Shown one piece after another: positions 1 through 10,109 of a DNA stretch of 64,000 nucleotides. Position 1 is the stretch's first letter. Each line of letters starts with the position of its first letter. Source of the stretch: Bidens hawaiensis (lineage: Eukaryota; Streptophyta; Magnoliopsida; Asterales; Asteraceae); assembly GCA_021521415.1 (NCBI GenBank), contig JAIQDT010003843.1:62001-126000 (forward strand), read 5' to 3'. Below the pieces are notes generated by a model. The model saw only the letters and a list, made by a program, of their open reading frames with translations, made no database searches and was not told the DNA's origin. Made by a program: the position numbers and the translations under genes.

Positions 1-804
1 GTGCTGGGTTCAACTGCAATTGCTTAACAGGGCGTGTTTAAGGGTTACTACTGCTAATTTTTATTTATTTTTTTTTTGGAAAAAGGTCGGCCAAACAATA
101 GGTTCACTGACAAATTATGTTTGGTTTCTTTACATCTAAGTCTAACTCCCTATTTATTTATTTATTATTATTTTTTTTAACTTTAGTGAAATAATCATCA
201 TAATATATAAGTTTTCATTTTTCTTTCTTTTGAAATTTGATACCCATGATTGCAGGTTTAAAACCCCCATAGGCTATAACAATATAATTAAACAACTAAG
301 CGTTGGCCTTAGTGAAAGAGAAAGTGAGCAATTTAGCATTTGGTAGCAGTCAAGTGTGATGGTGTCCAGCCATCAACATGGATTCTTTTATAGGTTAATT
401 AATATTCTTGAGTCTTCATACTTACATGTTCTTGTCATTAGCACATATATATGATGCATTTTGCTGTCATATAAATCTTAATGCGTTTTGACTAAATTAC
501 TCAAACAAGTATCATGATCATATATAGGTGGATTGGAGATATAATCACTACTGTGAAAAGATATAAATGGTGGTGATTTTTTTTATCTAGTTATGAAATA
601 TGAAGCAACTGTTCTGTACCCACTACCCAGCATTAGCACAGAAAGACATGTCATGAAATAAGATTCATGCAATCGGTTGATTAATAAGGTTTGTTTGTAC
701 TTTAAAGTTTGTATCTTGATTTGGTATGAGGGTGTGAAATAAATTTTAATTAGTTGGGTTTACATTGTACATGTTCTTGAAGCATATTGACTCATGTTTG
801 ATGT
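1..804. other. AT-rich spacer, no gene seen
   Basis: I see no convincing coding frame, RNA gene or element end in this stretch. It is AT-rich with short T runs and isolated ordinary-looking intergenic sequence. Confidence 0.5.
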
Positions 805-812
805 GTTGGTCC

Positions 813-1285
813 CATGGTTTAAAAAAACGCTGTGAGGCGGCGCCTCGAGGCGCACCTTGGTACGAGGCGGTTGCAAAACGAATTTGAGGCGGCGTCTCAG
901 GGTTTAGAAATAAACGTATGCCTCTTTATGGCTGAGTCGGAAAAAAACGTCCGAGGCGGAAAAAACGTCCGAGGCGTTAAAGAGGCGGGAAACCCTAACT
1001 TTTTTGTGTGTTTTAATGTTTTAGACTTTTGGTGTCAGTTTCAAGCTTATGTCTTTTATTATGATTTAGACTTTGTGTGTTTCTCATGACCAGTGAATCT
1101 GATGATGAAATTATTTTGGAAAGTTTTTTGTTTGATGTTAAGTATTTTTTTTAATAAGATATATAATTTTTATATCCATTTTTAAAATCCGCCTCGAGCT
1201 TACGCCTTGTGTCGCCTCGAGGCTTACGCCTCGAGAGGCTGTGGGAAAACACCTCGAGGCCCCGATTCCGTACTTTTAAACCTTG
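813..1285. mobile_element. hAT-like MITE (non-autonomous DNA transposon)
   Basis: The two ends form imperfect terminal inverted repeats: the left end starts CATGGTTTAAAA and the reverse complement of the right end starts CAAGGTTTAAAA. They are flanked by GTTGGTCC at 805-812 and GTTGGTAC at 1286-1293, an 8-bp duplication with one mismatch, which fits hAT elements. Sub-terminal DNA on both sides is rich in GAGGCG and CCTCGAGGC units in inverted arrangement, so the element could fold back on itself. A short open frame inside (832-1089) starts at GTG in the inverted-repeat DNA and is not a gene. No transposase is present. Confidence 0.75.
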
Positions 1286-1293
1286 GTTGGTAC

Positions 1294-2760
1294 ATAACTG
1301 AGTAGGTGAAGCCGCACCCGTTGGTGATAAGCATCTAACATGGGTGAAAGATGAAAAACCGCGTCGAAAGATTGTGCCTACAAAAGATGTTACTAGCATC
1401 ACTTTTAAGGATCCTGTTAAGTGAAAAGATGTGAGTTTTTTTTTCCAATTAGTAACCAAACAAGGTAAGTCTGTAATTTCAATATGACTCAAATATTTGG
1501 GCAGATACAAACAAAATGATATATCAAGAAAAGCCGAGGCTGGAAACAGCTGTTGAAATGCTTAGGACAAACACGAGTCTCAAGGACAACTTTAGTGAGG
1601 TTATTTTATATTATTACCCTTGTAAACATCTCTTCAATTACAGAGTCGGGTTTTCACTTACTTATGAAAATGAGTTGACCCGAAAACCTTTTGTCTATTT
1701 CTATTGAACTTTTGTATTAGCAGTGCGTGCATTTTATATTACTTTTGGGTAAAGTATATAAGTTGAAAGTGACCTGTTATGATCATTTTAATGCCTTTCT
1801 TTGTTTCTTTGTTTTTTTGTTTAATGACCGTAGGGGTGTATAGGAGCCGAATCCGAGACCGACTAGGCTCGAGCTCGGCTCATTTTATCTTATGAAGGCC
1901 CTAGCTCAGCTTGTTTTGAGCTCTTTTTCTAAAGCTTTAGCTCAGGTCATGAGTTATTTATTAAAGTTTGGGCTCGGTTCATTTATTATTTCATTACTTT
2001 TAGGCCTTCATCTCAAGATTGCTCTTGGAATAATTTGAGCTTTGAAGTAAGCAACTCATCTTTAGTAAAAGCACTAATTAATATATGTTTCTTAATTCTC
2101 ATAATTGTACTTTATGTTTCCCATAGCATACAAGTAGTGGGAATGGGTGAAAACATGATTTAAATGCTTGGTGATGAAATGATGATTATGAAGCTACTCT
2201 TATAGCCATTTCAATTTTTATGTATTCTTGTATATTTTTTATTGTTAAGCTGTTAATATGTGATAAGGAATTTTAGTCGAATATTATTGCTGTATGATCT
2301 TGCCATTGTGCTGTAACCAAGTTTGATCTTGTTTAATCTTTTTATGTATTTAGTTTTTTTTTCGACCAACTGCAAACTCAAAAAGACTGCTTTTTGTTTA
2401 AGCCTATTGTTAGTATTACTTAGTGTAACCATATGATGTATGTTTTTTATGTTTATATATATAAATATATATCTGACTTTGCAGTTGATGACATGATTTT
2501 TACGCTTTAGTAGTCATATTAGAGTGCCATTTGGATGCTACAAGTTATTTCTTATTTTTTTCTCATGGCTCTTGTATTTATTTTCTCTATGGGCAATGCA
2601 GATACATGAAAAGAGGGGTGAATGAAAAGGTTGTGTTACAAATGATGTCGAAACTGAACAAATAGTATTTGAAGATGTTATGGATGGTTCTGACACAAAG
2701 ATTGTGAAAAAGGTTTATGAACGCAAAAAAGTTTTGAGTTTTTATTCTAATATTTGTTAG
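1294..2760 (+). other. Unrecognised region with weak exon-like pieces
   Basis: Short stretches read open and are bordered by splice-like dinucleotides: roughly 1340-1424, 1505-1600 (preceded by AG, followed by GT) and 2603-2665 (preceded by TGCAG). The second reads a basic, Leu/Thr-rich peptide. I do not recognise a family, and stop codons separate the pieces. The stretch lies upstream of a CACTA terminus, so it may be the decayed 3' end of a transposon gene, or chance. AT-rich DNA fills the rest. Confidence 0.2.
1831..2000. repeat. Fragment of GAGCTCGG-rich hAT-like repeat
   Basis: The stretch opens TAGGGGTGTATAGGAGCCGA and then repeats GCTCGAGCTCGG and AGCTCAG motifs, the style of a common class of plant hAT-derived MITE ends. 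I cannot find a matching opposite end or a target-site duplication, so only one end seems to survive. Confidence 0.35.
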
Positions 2761-2939
2761 GTTGTGATTTATATATTTGATATTTGGACTAAATTTGACA
2801 CTTATTAGATATTTGTTTTAATATGTTCAAAAGACTATTAAGCTTTGTATTGAAGTGATGATATTATAATTTCTATATTTACATTTTATAGGTTTTTTTT
2901 TATTTTCATCTTTAAATAAAATTGCTAATAATAAATTAA

Positions 2940-3272
2940 AATGAACATGGTTGGCATTTAATTTGATGTGATTTTTTGTGGCAAAAGCTATTTGCCTCTA
3001 AAAGTAGTATAGAAATTTATCTAAAAATAGTTTTTAATGACAGAAAATAGTGCCACAACAGCCTTTATTTAATATGATGGCAAAAAAGTAAAGTGTCACT
3101 AAAGGCCTAAAAGATTGTGCGGCAGATCATAAAAGTGTCAATAGACTTTAGCGTCACCACTTCTAGTGACACTTTTTTTGTTTGTCACTCATTCTTAGAG
3201 AGGTCTTTAGTGACACTTTTTTCAATTTTGTGACACTTTTTGTGTGCCACTAGATGGCATTTTTTTGTAGTG
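2940..3272. mobile_element. CACTA (En/Spm) transposon terminus
   Basis: The right edge at 3272 reads ...TTTTTTTGTAGTG, so the reverse complement starts CACTACAAAAAAA, the hallmark CACTA terminus. Inside it, GTGTCACTA-type and TTTAGTGACAC motifs occur in both orientations (about 3093-3260), as expected of sub-terminal transposase binding repeats. The opposite CACTAC end is not found in the window, so this is a truncated element or its partner lies outside. Confidence 0.75.
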
Positions 3273-3482
3273 TGTAGACTATATATATCATCATTCAAGC
3301 GTATAAACATGGGAGAACACTCACTTCATATCCATTTGTAACCGAATTGTAACCGAATTATAAATATATATTTATATCTTTTGGGTGTTTTCACTTATCG
3401 ATTAGCTTCGTAAAAGGATTCCACAAGTTTATGGTGTGTTCGTAGATCGTTCATATATTTCAGATCCGTATCGGGACCTACA
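3273..3482 (+). mobile_element. LTR 3' fragment cut by the CACTA element
   Basis: The piece contains a TATA-like AT run (about 3360-3380) and ends ...GGGACCTACA, a typical LTR end in CA, two bases before an initiator-Met type primer site. The 5' part of the LTR is absent because the CACTA terminus abuts it. Confidence 0.45.
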
Positions 3483-3484
3483 AG

Positions 3485-3496
3485 TGGTATCAAAGC
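3485..3496 (+). other. Primer binding site, initiator-Met tRNA type
   Basis: TGGTATCAAAGC differs by one base from the canonical plant LTR-retrotransposon primer site TGGTATCAGAGC. It marks the start of an internal region whose coding part is not recognisable before it is replaced by other sequence near 3755. Confidence 0.55.
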
Positions 3497-3755
3497 TTTT
3501 GGTTCTCGACTCTACTTCTAATCACTGAATTTCGTGTTATATCGATTAATAATCTTACTAATGTTTTTATTCCAACGAGTTCGTGTTCTTCACTGCATAT
3601 TAATACGATGTATGATTTTTTTATGATGATGAAGTAATTTGTTTAATACGTTTGAGTTCCGTTTGTTGCATGTATGTCAAGAAATTTACTCTTAATTAGT
3701 TTGTGATTTCAGTTTCATGAGATTTTGATAGCTCAATTTCTTATTAGTTGGAGAG

Positions 3756-3874
3756 TAGAGTGAAGAGGTAGGGTCGTACACCCACCTAAGAGGCGGCACA
3801 GGCTTCCGCAAAGCGAACTCAAGAGGTAGGGTCATACAGCCGTCTAAGAGGCATCAGTGGCCTCCGCAAAGTGG
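3756..3874. repeat. Two-copy direct repeat, about 59 bp
   Basis: Two consecutive units share GAGGTAGGGTC-TACA, CTAAGAGGC and CTTCCGCAAAG/CCTCCGCAAAG blocks. The GC-richer composition and the following TATA box (TATAAATA near 4213) suggest part of the LTR or leader of the Tat-like element that follows. Confidence 0.5.
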
Positions 3875-4276
3875 ACCAACTTGGTTCGCGCGACAATGAT
3901 GCACAAAGTACAAAATACAGGGCGTTGACGAACATTATTGCTGATGACGTTCTATCATGCGCCAAACATTCCCTGACATATGGGGAGGAGTGGCGCCAAA
4001 GATCTTCCTATGTATGGAGCAAAAAGTATCTCATTGAAAAGGACGCCCAGTCAATAAGAAACTGACAATGCATCGTCAATAGCACTACATAGTACAAACG
4101 TCACAATCAGTCAACCACTTTATTCACCAACTTCCCTTGGACACATGCAAGCCCTCTGATTGGTAGATTTCCCGACATGGTGGTGACCCATACCTTCTCT
4201 CCTTCCATCCGGCTATAAATACCATCCAACCTCCAACGAGAAAGGTATCTTAACTTCTCCGCGAGAACAATCACTA

Positions 4277-4612
4277 GTGCTTCGCGATAACTTCTATTCT
4301 CACACCGAAGGGTGGTTACGAGAAGACCCTCCATCTCATTCTCAAAAGTTCACCCAACTCTTCAGCCAACAAAGGCGCCATGTCAGCGATCCGGCGGATA
4401 TTCTTAATGTTCCCCGCCAGGATAGTGAAAGCATCGAGGATTTCATTAGCCGATTTAACGAAGAGGGGCTCAACATTAGTGAAGTCGGGGAAGAACTCAT
4501 GTGCGTGGCGTTCTGGCAAATCGTGCAGTGTGACGACCTCATCCGCACACTCACTGGCCACGACGGTATGCCATAAAGTTGGGATGCCATCATGACGCGC
4601 AAAAGTTATGCA
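4277..4612 (+). pseudogene. Gag fragment of a Tat/Ogre-like Ty3 element
   Basis: A 99-codon frame plus its read-through carries the retrotransposon gag signature: FSQQRRHV, then a DSESIEDFISRFNEE stretch, then a W-D-A-I-M box before a basic tail. This order (a QQRR box, an acidic FxxRFNxE helix, hydrophobic core) fits the gag core of Tat-lineage Ty3 elements. A TAA after GMP interrupts the frame at about 4574. It lies just downstream of a TATA-like ATAAATA, so LTR sequence seems directly fused to the middle of gag, a sign of rearrangement. No protease or RT from this element is in the window. Confidence 0.6.
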
Positions 4613-5089
4613 CGGAAAGAGAAAAGTCTGGGTAGAAACCTATCGCGTGGGAAGCATCTGACTTTAACCTAAGGGCTAAGTACTTAGGCAAAGGGTTGAT
4701 TTAGTGTTTCTTCATTGATGCCTTCTATGCATTTTGGCTAGAACTAGTTTTTGTTAAAGTTTTCAAACCTTTGGTCGATAATTAGTGGTAAAATACCTAT
4801 CCTGGTGGCGGGACAAACGTCAACCGCACAACAACAGCTGAATTCGGTGCAAGACACCATTACAACCAACCCGGAGGACATAGTTAACGCGTTCACCCCC
4901 TGCCAAATTTCACTGTAACTACAAGCACTAGATTCGCCCACTTCAGTAGCCACAACCCCCACTACCACCAAGCGTCTTGGCATGGTGGGAAGCGGATCAA
5001 GAAAAGTTGATGGCAAGAGTGCAAGAGAAGTTTTCATCGTGACTTCAGCCTAGAACTCTGTTTGGAGGAGCCTCGCGCAGCAACGAGGC

Positions 5090-5280
5090 GGATAATCAGG
5101 ATGAAGAAGAAGACGAGCATGAGTTGGCCCCTTGAAGACACAAGGTGACGGAGTCTCACTATGCACATACCCTAAATGGTGGGCAAATGGGAAGCTAGTC
5201 TGGCGGCCAACACAAGGTCCAGCGCCCACGACACACAACCTCTTCGCAAAGAGACGACCTCGACTATGAAGAGAGTCAAG
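5090..5280 (+). pseudogene. Tat-like gag, N-terminal part, 5' of element A
   Basis: In one frame the sequence reads an acidic ED-rich segment, then RDDLDYEES, and it resumes in frame at 12162 after element A. The TCAAG duplication (5276-5280 and 12157-12161) shows that the two pieces were once contiguous. In-frame stops show it was already decaying. Its position downstream of the 4277-4612 gag core is the wrong order for one element, so at least two gag copies or a rearrangement are present. Confidence 0.5.
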
Positions 5281-7152
5281 TGTAACATTTTGGGTTTTTA
5301 CCATATCCATTTATTTTCATTTTTGTGATTGTACGAACCTATTTCGGATCCTAAGCCTTAATGATATTTGGCACTTATAAGTAATTAAGTTTCCTTTTAT
5401 CCACTTTAAGCCCTTCATGTTTATTCTTTGTTTAAATTCCTAATCATAGCATAAATATTCATAAATTGATCAAAAACCAAAGTATAGGGGCTGTTTGTGA
5501 CAATAGCTGAAATCACCCACCTCCGATGGCCGGAGCGCCGTGCGACGGTGGGGCTGAGGCCGACCGTGCAGCGCGGTGAGAGGGTTGGTCAGTTTGTTTA
5601 CATTATCGCGTTTCCTAACTCGTTTAAAGTATAAAATCGTGTATTTTCGGCATATTAGAGAGAATTAAGGGCCAAGAAATCTTAATATAACTAAAATATA
5701 TATTTAAATTTGTTTCTTATCATTCAAGATCAGATCTTTGCGATTATATTCAGTGATTTATTCATAAAACTCATATTTACTTGCTTAAACGGGCCAAAAA
5801 GACTACAATTAGTTCGGTTTATGTTTTTCTATATATGCAACCTTAAATCTCTGCCATAAATCTTTACACAAACCCTAAACATCACCCCTCAGCCGTCCAT
5901 ACCTTCTGCCACCTCGTATTCTGCTCGGTTTTTGGTGATTTGTTGAAGAACCATTCATAAAACGGTTGACTTTGCAAGACTAAGGACCTTTGACTCGCTA
6001 TATCTCGTTGTTCGTTCACATTCCGGGTAAGTTGTAAACTGAGTTTTTGTTCATAACATTCTCTAGTCGATAACCTTCAATCAATTTCTAAGATTGAAGG
6101 GTATTGGCTGGTCAATTGCTTTAAAACCGATAAAAGGGCAAAATAGTCAAAATGTTTGACTTCTTGATTTCTCATATTTCTAGTCGGATTCAACGTTCGG
6201 TCCAGAAGAATTTTCTTCTGGTAATAAAATTTTAAGGGTTCTAACCAAAACCCGAATTCTGTCTCGAAGTTTGGATTCTGGTCAAACTCGACTCATTTAA
6301 AAATTAAAATCTCTCGAGTTATACACATCCGTTTGGATTGATTCCAGCGGCATTAAGTTCATTTTTACTTATACTTTCATATAGTTAAGTTTCAAGTTCT
6401 GTTGGTTTTCATCGTTTGACGCGTTAATCGGAAGACTCGATATTCTTTTTCTTAATTTTAATTAACTCGCTTATTATTAAGGTGAGTTTTGTCATTCCCC
6501 CGTTTTCACATATTTTCAAACGTTTTGGGGGCGTATACGTACTTAAATTATTTGTATTATATATATCATCACATTAGTTGTATTTTGTGTGAATTGCTAA
6601 ACATAGTTGCTACTTGCTTACTTGGTTGTTTTGTGCATTCGGAGAGGTCCACCATATTCTCATTATAGTATGATCATACGACCGTCTAATTTTAACCGGC
6701 GCCCGATTCGCTTGGAAATGGTTCACTTGAAACTTATTTGCCCATTGGTTTGGTTTGTTTACCGTTTTACTTACATTTTTCTTCTTTTCATATATTTACA
6801 TATCATTGCAACACTAATGACTTGCTCAGTCAACATATTTGTTGATATACCTATTGTAGTTTCTACGTATATGCAGGTTATCGTTTAAACTGAAGACTTG
6901 GAGTATTGAATTGCTAGATTGAGACCCTAGGCACTATCAAGAACAATTTCATTAAGTTATTTGGATTATTATTATATTTATTGTTATGGATTTTGTTGCT
7001 ATAATTGAATGCTTGCTATTTTTGGATACTTTGTTTCTTTTGGAATAAAATAAATTATTAGATATTGTCACCATTATTGTATGATAGTTACCTCGAGCTA
7101 TGAACAATCATTCTCATGCCTCGGCATTTCCGCCTTTGGTTGGGGTGTGACA
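5281..7152 (+). repeat. Element A 5' LTR (1872 bp)
   Basis: It begins TGTAACATTTTGG and ends GGTTGGGGTGTGACA, followed 3 bp later by the primer site. It shares long blocks with solo LTR B, for example the CTCGTTTAAAGTATAAAATCG stretch near 5620 and the GTGAGTTTT region at 6482. A TATA-like TATATAT lies near 5830. Downstream are the donor-like GTGAGT at 6482, a palindrome GTATGATCATAC at 6668-6679, a hairpin at 6830-6845 and an acceptor-like ATGCAG ending at 6876. Confidence 0.9.
5830..5836 (+). promoter_or_regulatory. TATA-like box of LTR A
   Basis: A TATATAT motif lies 550 bp into the LTR and about 650 bp before the donor-like site. Solo LTR B has the matching TATATAA at 18671, with a similar distance to its donor (666 bp). 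Equivalent boxes: 44987 and 52450 (C), 55004 (D). This places transcription start upstream of the intron-like module. Confidence 0.5.
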
Positions 7153-7155
7153 GAT

Positions 7156-7168
7156 TGGTATCAGAGCC
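7156..7168 (+). other. Primer binding site of element A
   Basis: TGGTATCAGAGCC, 3 bp after the LTR end, is a perfect match to the primer site complementary to the plant initiator-Met tRNA 3' end. Confidence 0.9.
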
Positions 7169-7848
7169 GAAGGTTTAAGATAGGTGGTTAGAAAATGTCA
7201 CAGTCATACGTTAGGAACCCTATACGTGCCTATCTGAACTGCTTTATGTGCTCCTTAATTGTTTATAGCTTATTTAGGTAATTATTTATGATATATTTTA
7301 TTTTAGGTAAATATTTATAATATCTTTTTGTTTAAGGTAATTAGTTAGTTGTATCTTTTATTTTAGGCATGCATATGCTATATCTTTTACTTTAGGTAAT
7401 TAGTTATTGTTAGATCTTTTAATTTTTAGTAAATACTTACTATATCTTTTTATTTCTAGTAATTATTGCACACATCAAATTTGAGGCTATGCCTCACTTT
7501 CAAAAATATTTTAAAAATCTTTAAAAATCTTATAAAACGTTAGTAGATTTCATTTCTATTTTGGGAAATTCCTTAAGAATTCCCAACATTTGTTGTTACT
7601 CCCTCTCCTTAGGGCATGGGGGTATTGCATGCTCGGTTAGTAGTCGTAGGGGACTAGAGAATTGTGAGTTGGGCCTTGGCAAAACGGTTCCGAGAAACAA
7701 AGGTAAGACGCTATTCCTTACCTGGAGGATAACCCGACCACAGTACTCGAGTCCCTAGGCCAAAGCTGGACAATATGTCATACAACCGGACCTTAAGTGA
7801 ATCAAACGTGACCGATCAAACGGTTTCATTCCTTTTATAAACTGAATT

Positions 7849-8017
7849 CACGGTGATTCGTGGCTAAATTCGTAAACTTTCCAAAATTGCGTTTTAATTA
7901 ATTTTAAATGTTTAGTTGGGTGGAAAATCCAAGACAACCCATGGGCACTCCAACTATTCATTTCACAAACCGTTTTGATTCGATATTTTGTTAGAGATAT
8001 CACCGTGGTGATTCACG
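7849..8017 (+). other. Leader hairpins with GTGATT loop (two copies)
   Basis: At 7849-7862 the sequence reads CACG-GTGATT-CGTG, and at 8004-8017 CGTG-GTGATT-CACG: same loop, stem strands swapped. Element C carries related hairpins in its leader (47469-47484, 47636-47649, 47715-47728). The second copy and the C copies share a following CGACTA block, so they are homologous. The position between primer site and gag suggests an RNA role such as packaging or translation control; that is inference. Confidence 0.55.
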
Positions 8018-8059
8018 AGATTCTCCGACTACTCATTTTTATTCGTTTATTCAATATTT

Positions 8060-8455
8060 AGTGGGGTCAGTTAAAATGTCATGTAACGCTCATGGGCAGA
8101 CCCACTCCATTGCTTTGATAATTCGTTAATTAGTTGGGTCAGTTAAAATGCCATGTAACGCTCATGGGCCGACCAACTCAAATTGTTTGTTAATTGATAT
8201 TTAATTGGGCCAATAAAATGCCATGAAACGCTCATGGGAAGCCCAATTCTCAATATTTAAGTCCCGTTATATAATTGGGGTCATTTAAACTACCATGGAA
8301 CGCTCATGGGAGGCCTAATTTCCGAAGCTTAATTTTATGATTTAGTTGGGCCATTCAAATTGCCATGGAAAGCTCATGGGAGGCCAACTCACTTGATTTA
8401 ATTCGTTATTTATTTTGGGTTTAGAGCTGCCATGGGAAGCCCATGAAAAGCCCAA
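8060..8455 (+). repeat. Tandem array of six hairpin units in the gag leader
   Basis: Units begin at 8060, 8132, 8203, 8273, 8344 and 8413. Each has an outer inverted pair (for example AGTTGGGTC...GACCAACT, AATTGGGC...GCCCAATT, AGTGGGGTC...GACCCACT) and, in most, an inner CCATG...CATGG pair around an AACGCT-like loop. The arms change together between units. A looser related unit lies at 7914-7955. Confidence 0.6.
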
Positions 8456-8663
8456 CCCAATAACGTTTTACACTTTAACTTGAAATAAATATTTTGTTTA
8501 ATTAACTATCATAAAGGTTAACCACATTATTTTAAATCGTGACTTGTCCTCGAGTCATGACAAATCACTAGCACATATTAGTCACATTTCCTCATTAAGT
8601 TTTATTGATTCGTTTACACAATTTACCCAATCCTTATAATATTTCACGTTTGGTCTCCACAGA

Positions 8664-10095
8664 ATGTCTTCTCAACTTCGTCACCGTAGCAACCGCCGTC
8701 CATCGGCTGCTCATAATCGCCGTTTGGCTTCTCGCATCACGAAGGAGTTCACCACTGCCTTGCCCGAGGTGGTGGCTCAACTACAAAACATCAACTCGAA
8801 TGGATCTGCTACTTCGAGTGCACCAAACTACTACCACTACAAGAATTTCACGAGTGCCAAACCTCATCTTTACCTTGGCGAGGAGAATGCTACTAAACTC
8901 CTCCATTGGTTTGAGAGGATGGAAAAGATCTTTATCCACTATGAGTGTCTAGACGACAAACGGACTCGTTTTGCCTCAAGCGTTTTCGAGGAACGTGCCC
9001 TTACTTGGTGGATCACATTCAAGGACCTCCAAGGTGTTGATGAAGTATTAGCCATGCCTTGGGAGGAGCTTAAGGAAACCATGACGAGAGAGTTTTGTCC
9101 CGAGTAAGAACTACAACGACTCGAGACGAAGTTTTATGAGCTAAAGCAAATTGGTGGTGATAATTCTACTTACTCGAACCGATTCAAGGAACTGAGCCGG
9201 GTGGTACCACATCTTGTAACCTCTTAGCCCGTAGTATCCGCAAGTATATCCGTGGACTCCAACGATCTTTCGTGACGCGGTTGTCAGTCAAGCCCCTCTC
9301 ACGCTGAAGGAAGCCATAACCCTCGCTGCTTCCTTGACTGATGATTACGTTCGTGATGGTACCCTATCCCGAAAGGACTCCAAGCCTGCTGCTGAAAAGA
9401 ATAAAGCCGAATCCTGTACTGATGCCAAAGCCGATCCTAAGCCGACCCAAAACAACAACTCTAACCGCTACCAAAAGAAAAACAACAACCAAAAACGCAA
9501 GACTCATCACCAAAACTATGCCGTAAACCAACCCAACAACCAAGCCCCTATCCAAAATGCACCCAACAAGAAGCCGTATAATGGACCGCACTCTCTGTGC
9601 TCAATCTGTAACCGCCATCATTCCGCATCCACCACTTGCCGTCTTTGCACTTCGTGTAACCATTATGGACATCTTGCCAATACTTGCCGTGTACCTCCAA
9701 ATACACGAGCCCCTCCATAACAACTCGCACAGTCTGCTTCTCGAGCTGCTAATAACCCCCAAGCTCAAGTCGGTGTTCCAAATACCCGTGCTTGCTACCA
9801 TTGTGGAGATCCTAGTCATCTCCGCAATATGTGCCCATTGCTAGCCCGTGCCAATCAAGCCCATGTGATGCCTCCACCGTATAATGCTCATCAAGCCCAA
9901 GTTGTTCCCACACCGTACTACACTAGCCAAGCCTACCAAGTCCAAACTTATCAACCCCCGATCCATCAAAGCTTTGCACCTCACACCTATGCTCTTCAAG
10001 TTCCGCAACTTATAGCTCCGCCGACTGCTACTGCTCAAGTCCCTGCTATTCAGGCCCTCCAACTAATCAAGCTGCACCAACCCCTCAAGGTCTGA
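8664..10095 (+). pseudogene. Element A gag
   Basis: The frame opens at ATG 8664 with a basic N-terminus (SSQLRHRSNRR). A capsid-like core follows: FLG/YLG-type, ALTWW and an EELKETM stretch before a TAA at 9105. Recognisable gag continues in other frames to 9330. From 9334 an Asn/Gln/Lys-rich tail leads to two CCHC zinc knuckles, CTSCNHYGHLANTC (about 9645-9690) and CYHCGDPSHLRNMC (about 9790-9835), separated by one in-frame TAA at 9718. A Tyr/Gln/Pro-rich linker runs to 10095. It would coat the element RNA; the stops and shifts make it non-functional. Confidence 0.85.
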
Positions 10096-10109
10096 ATGGT
10101 CGTGCCTTC

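Noticed and set aside
7156..7168. Possible tRNA gene fragment (TGGTATCAGAGCC)
   Set aside because: It is the retrotransposon primer binding site next to an LTR, as at 29535, 41371 and 46947. No tRNA fold surrounds it.
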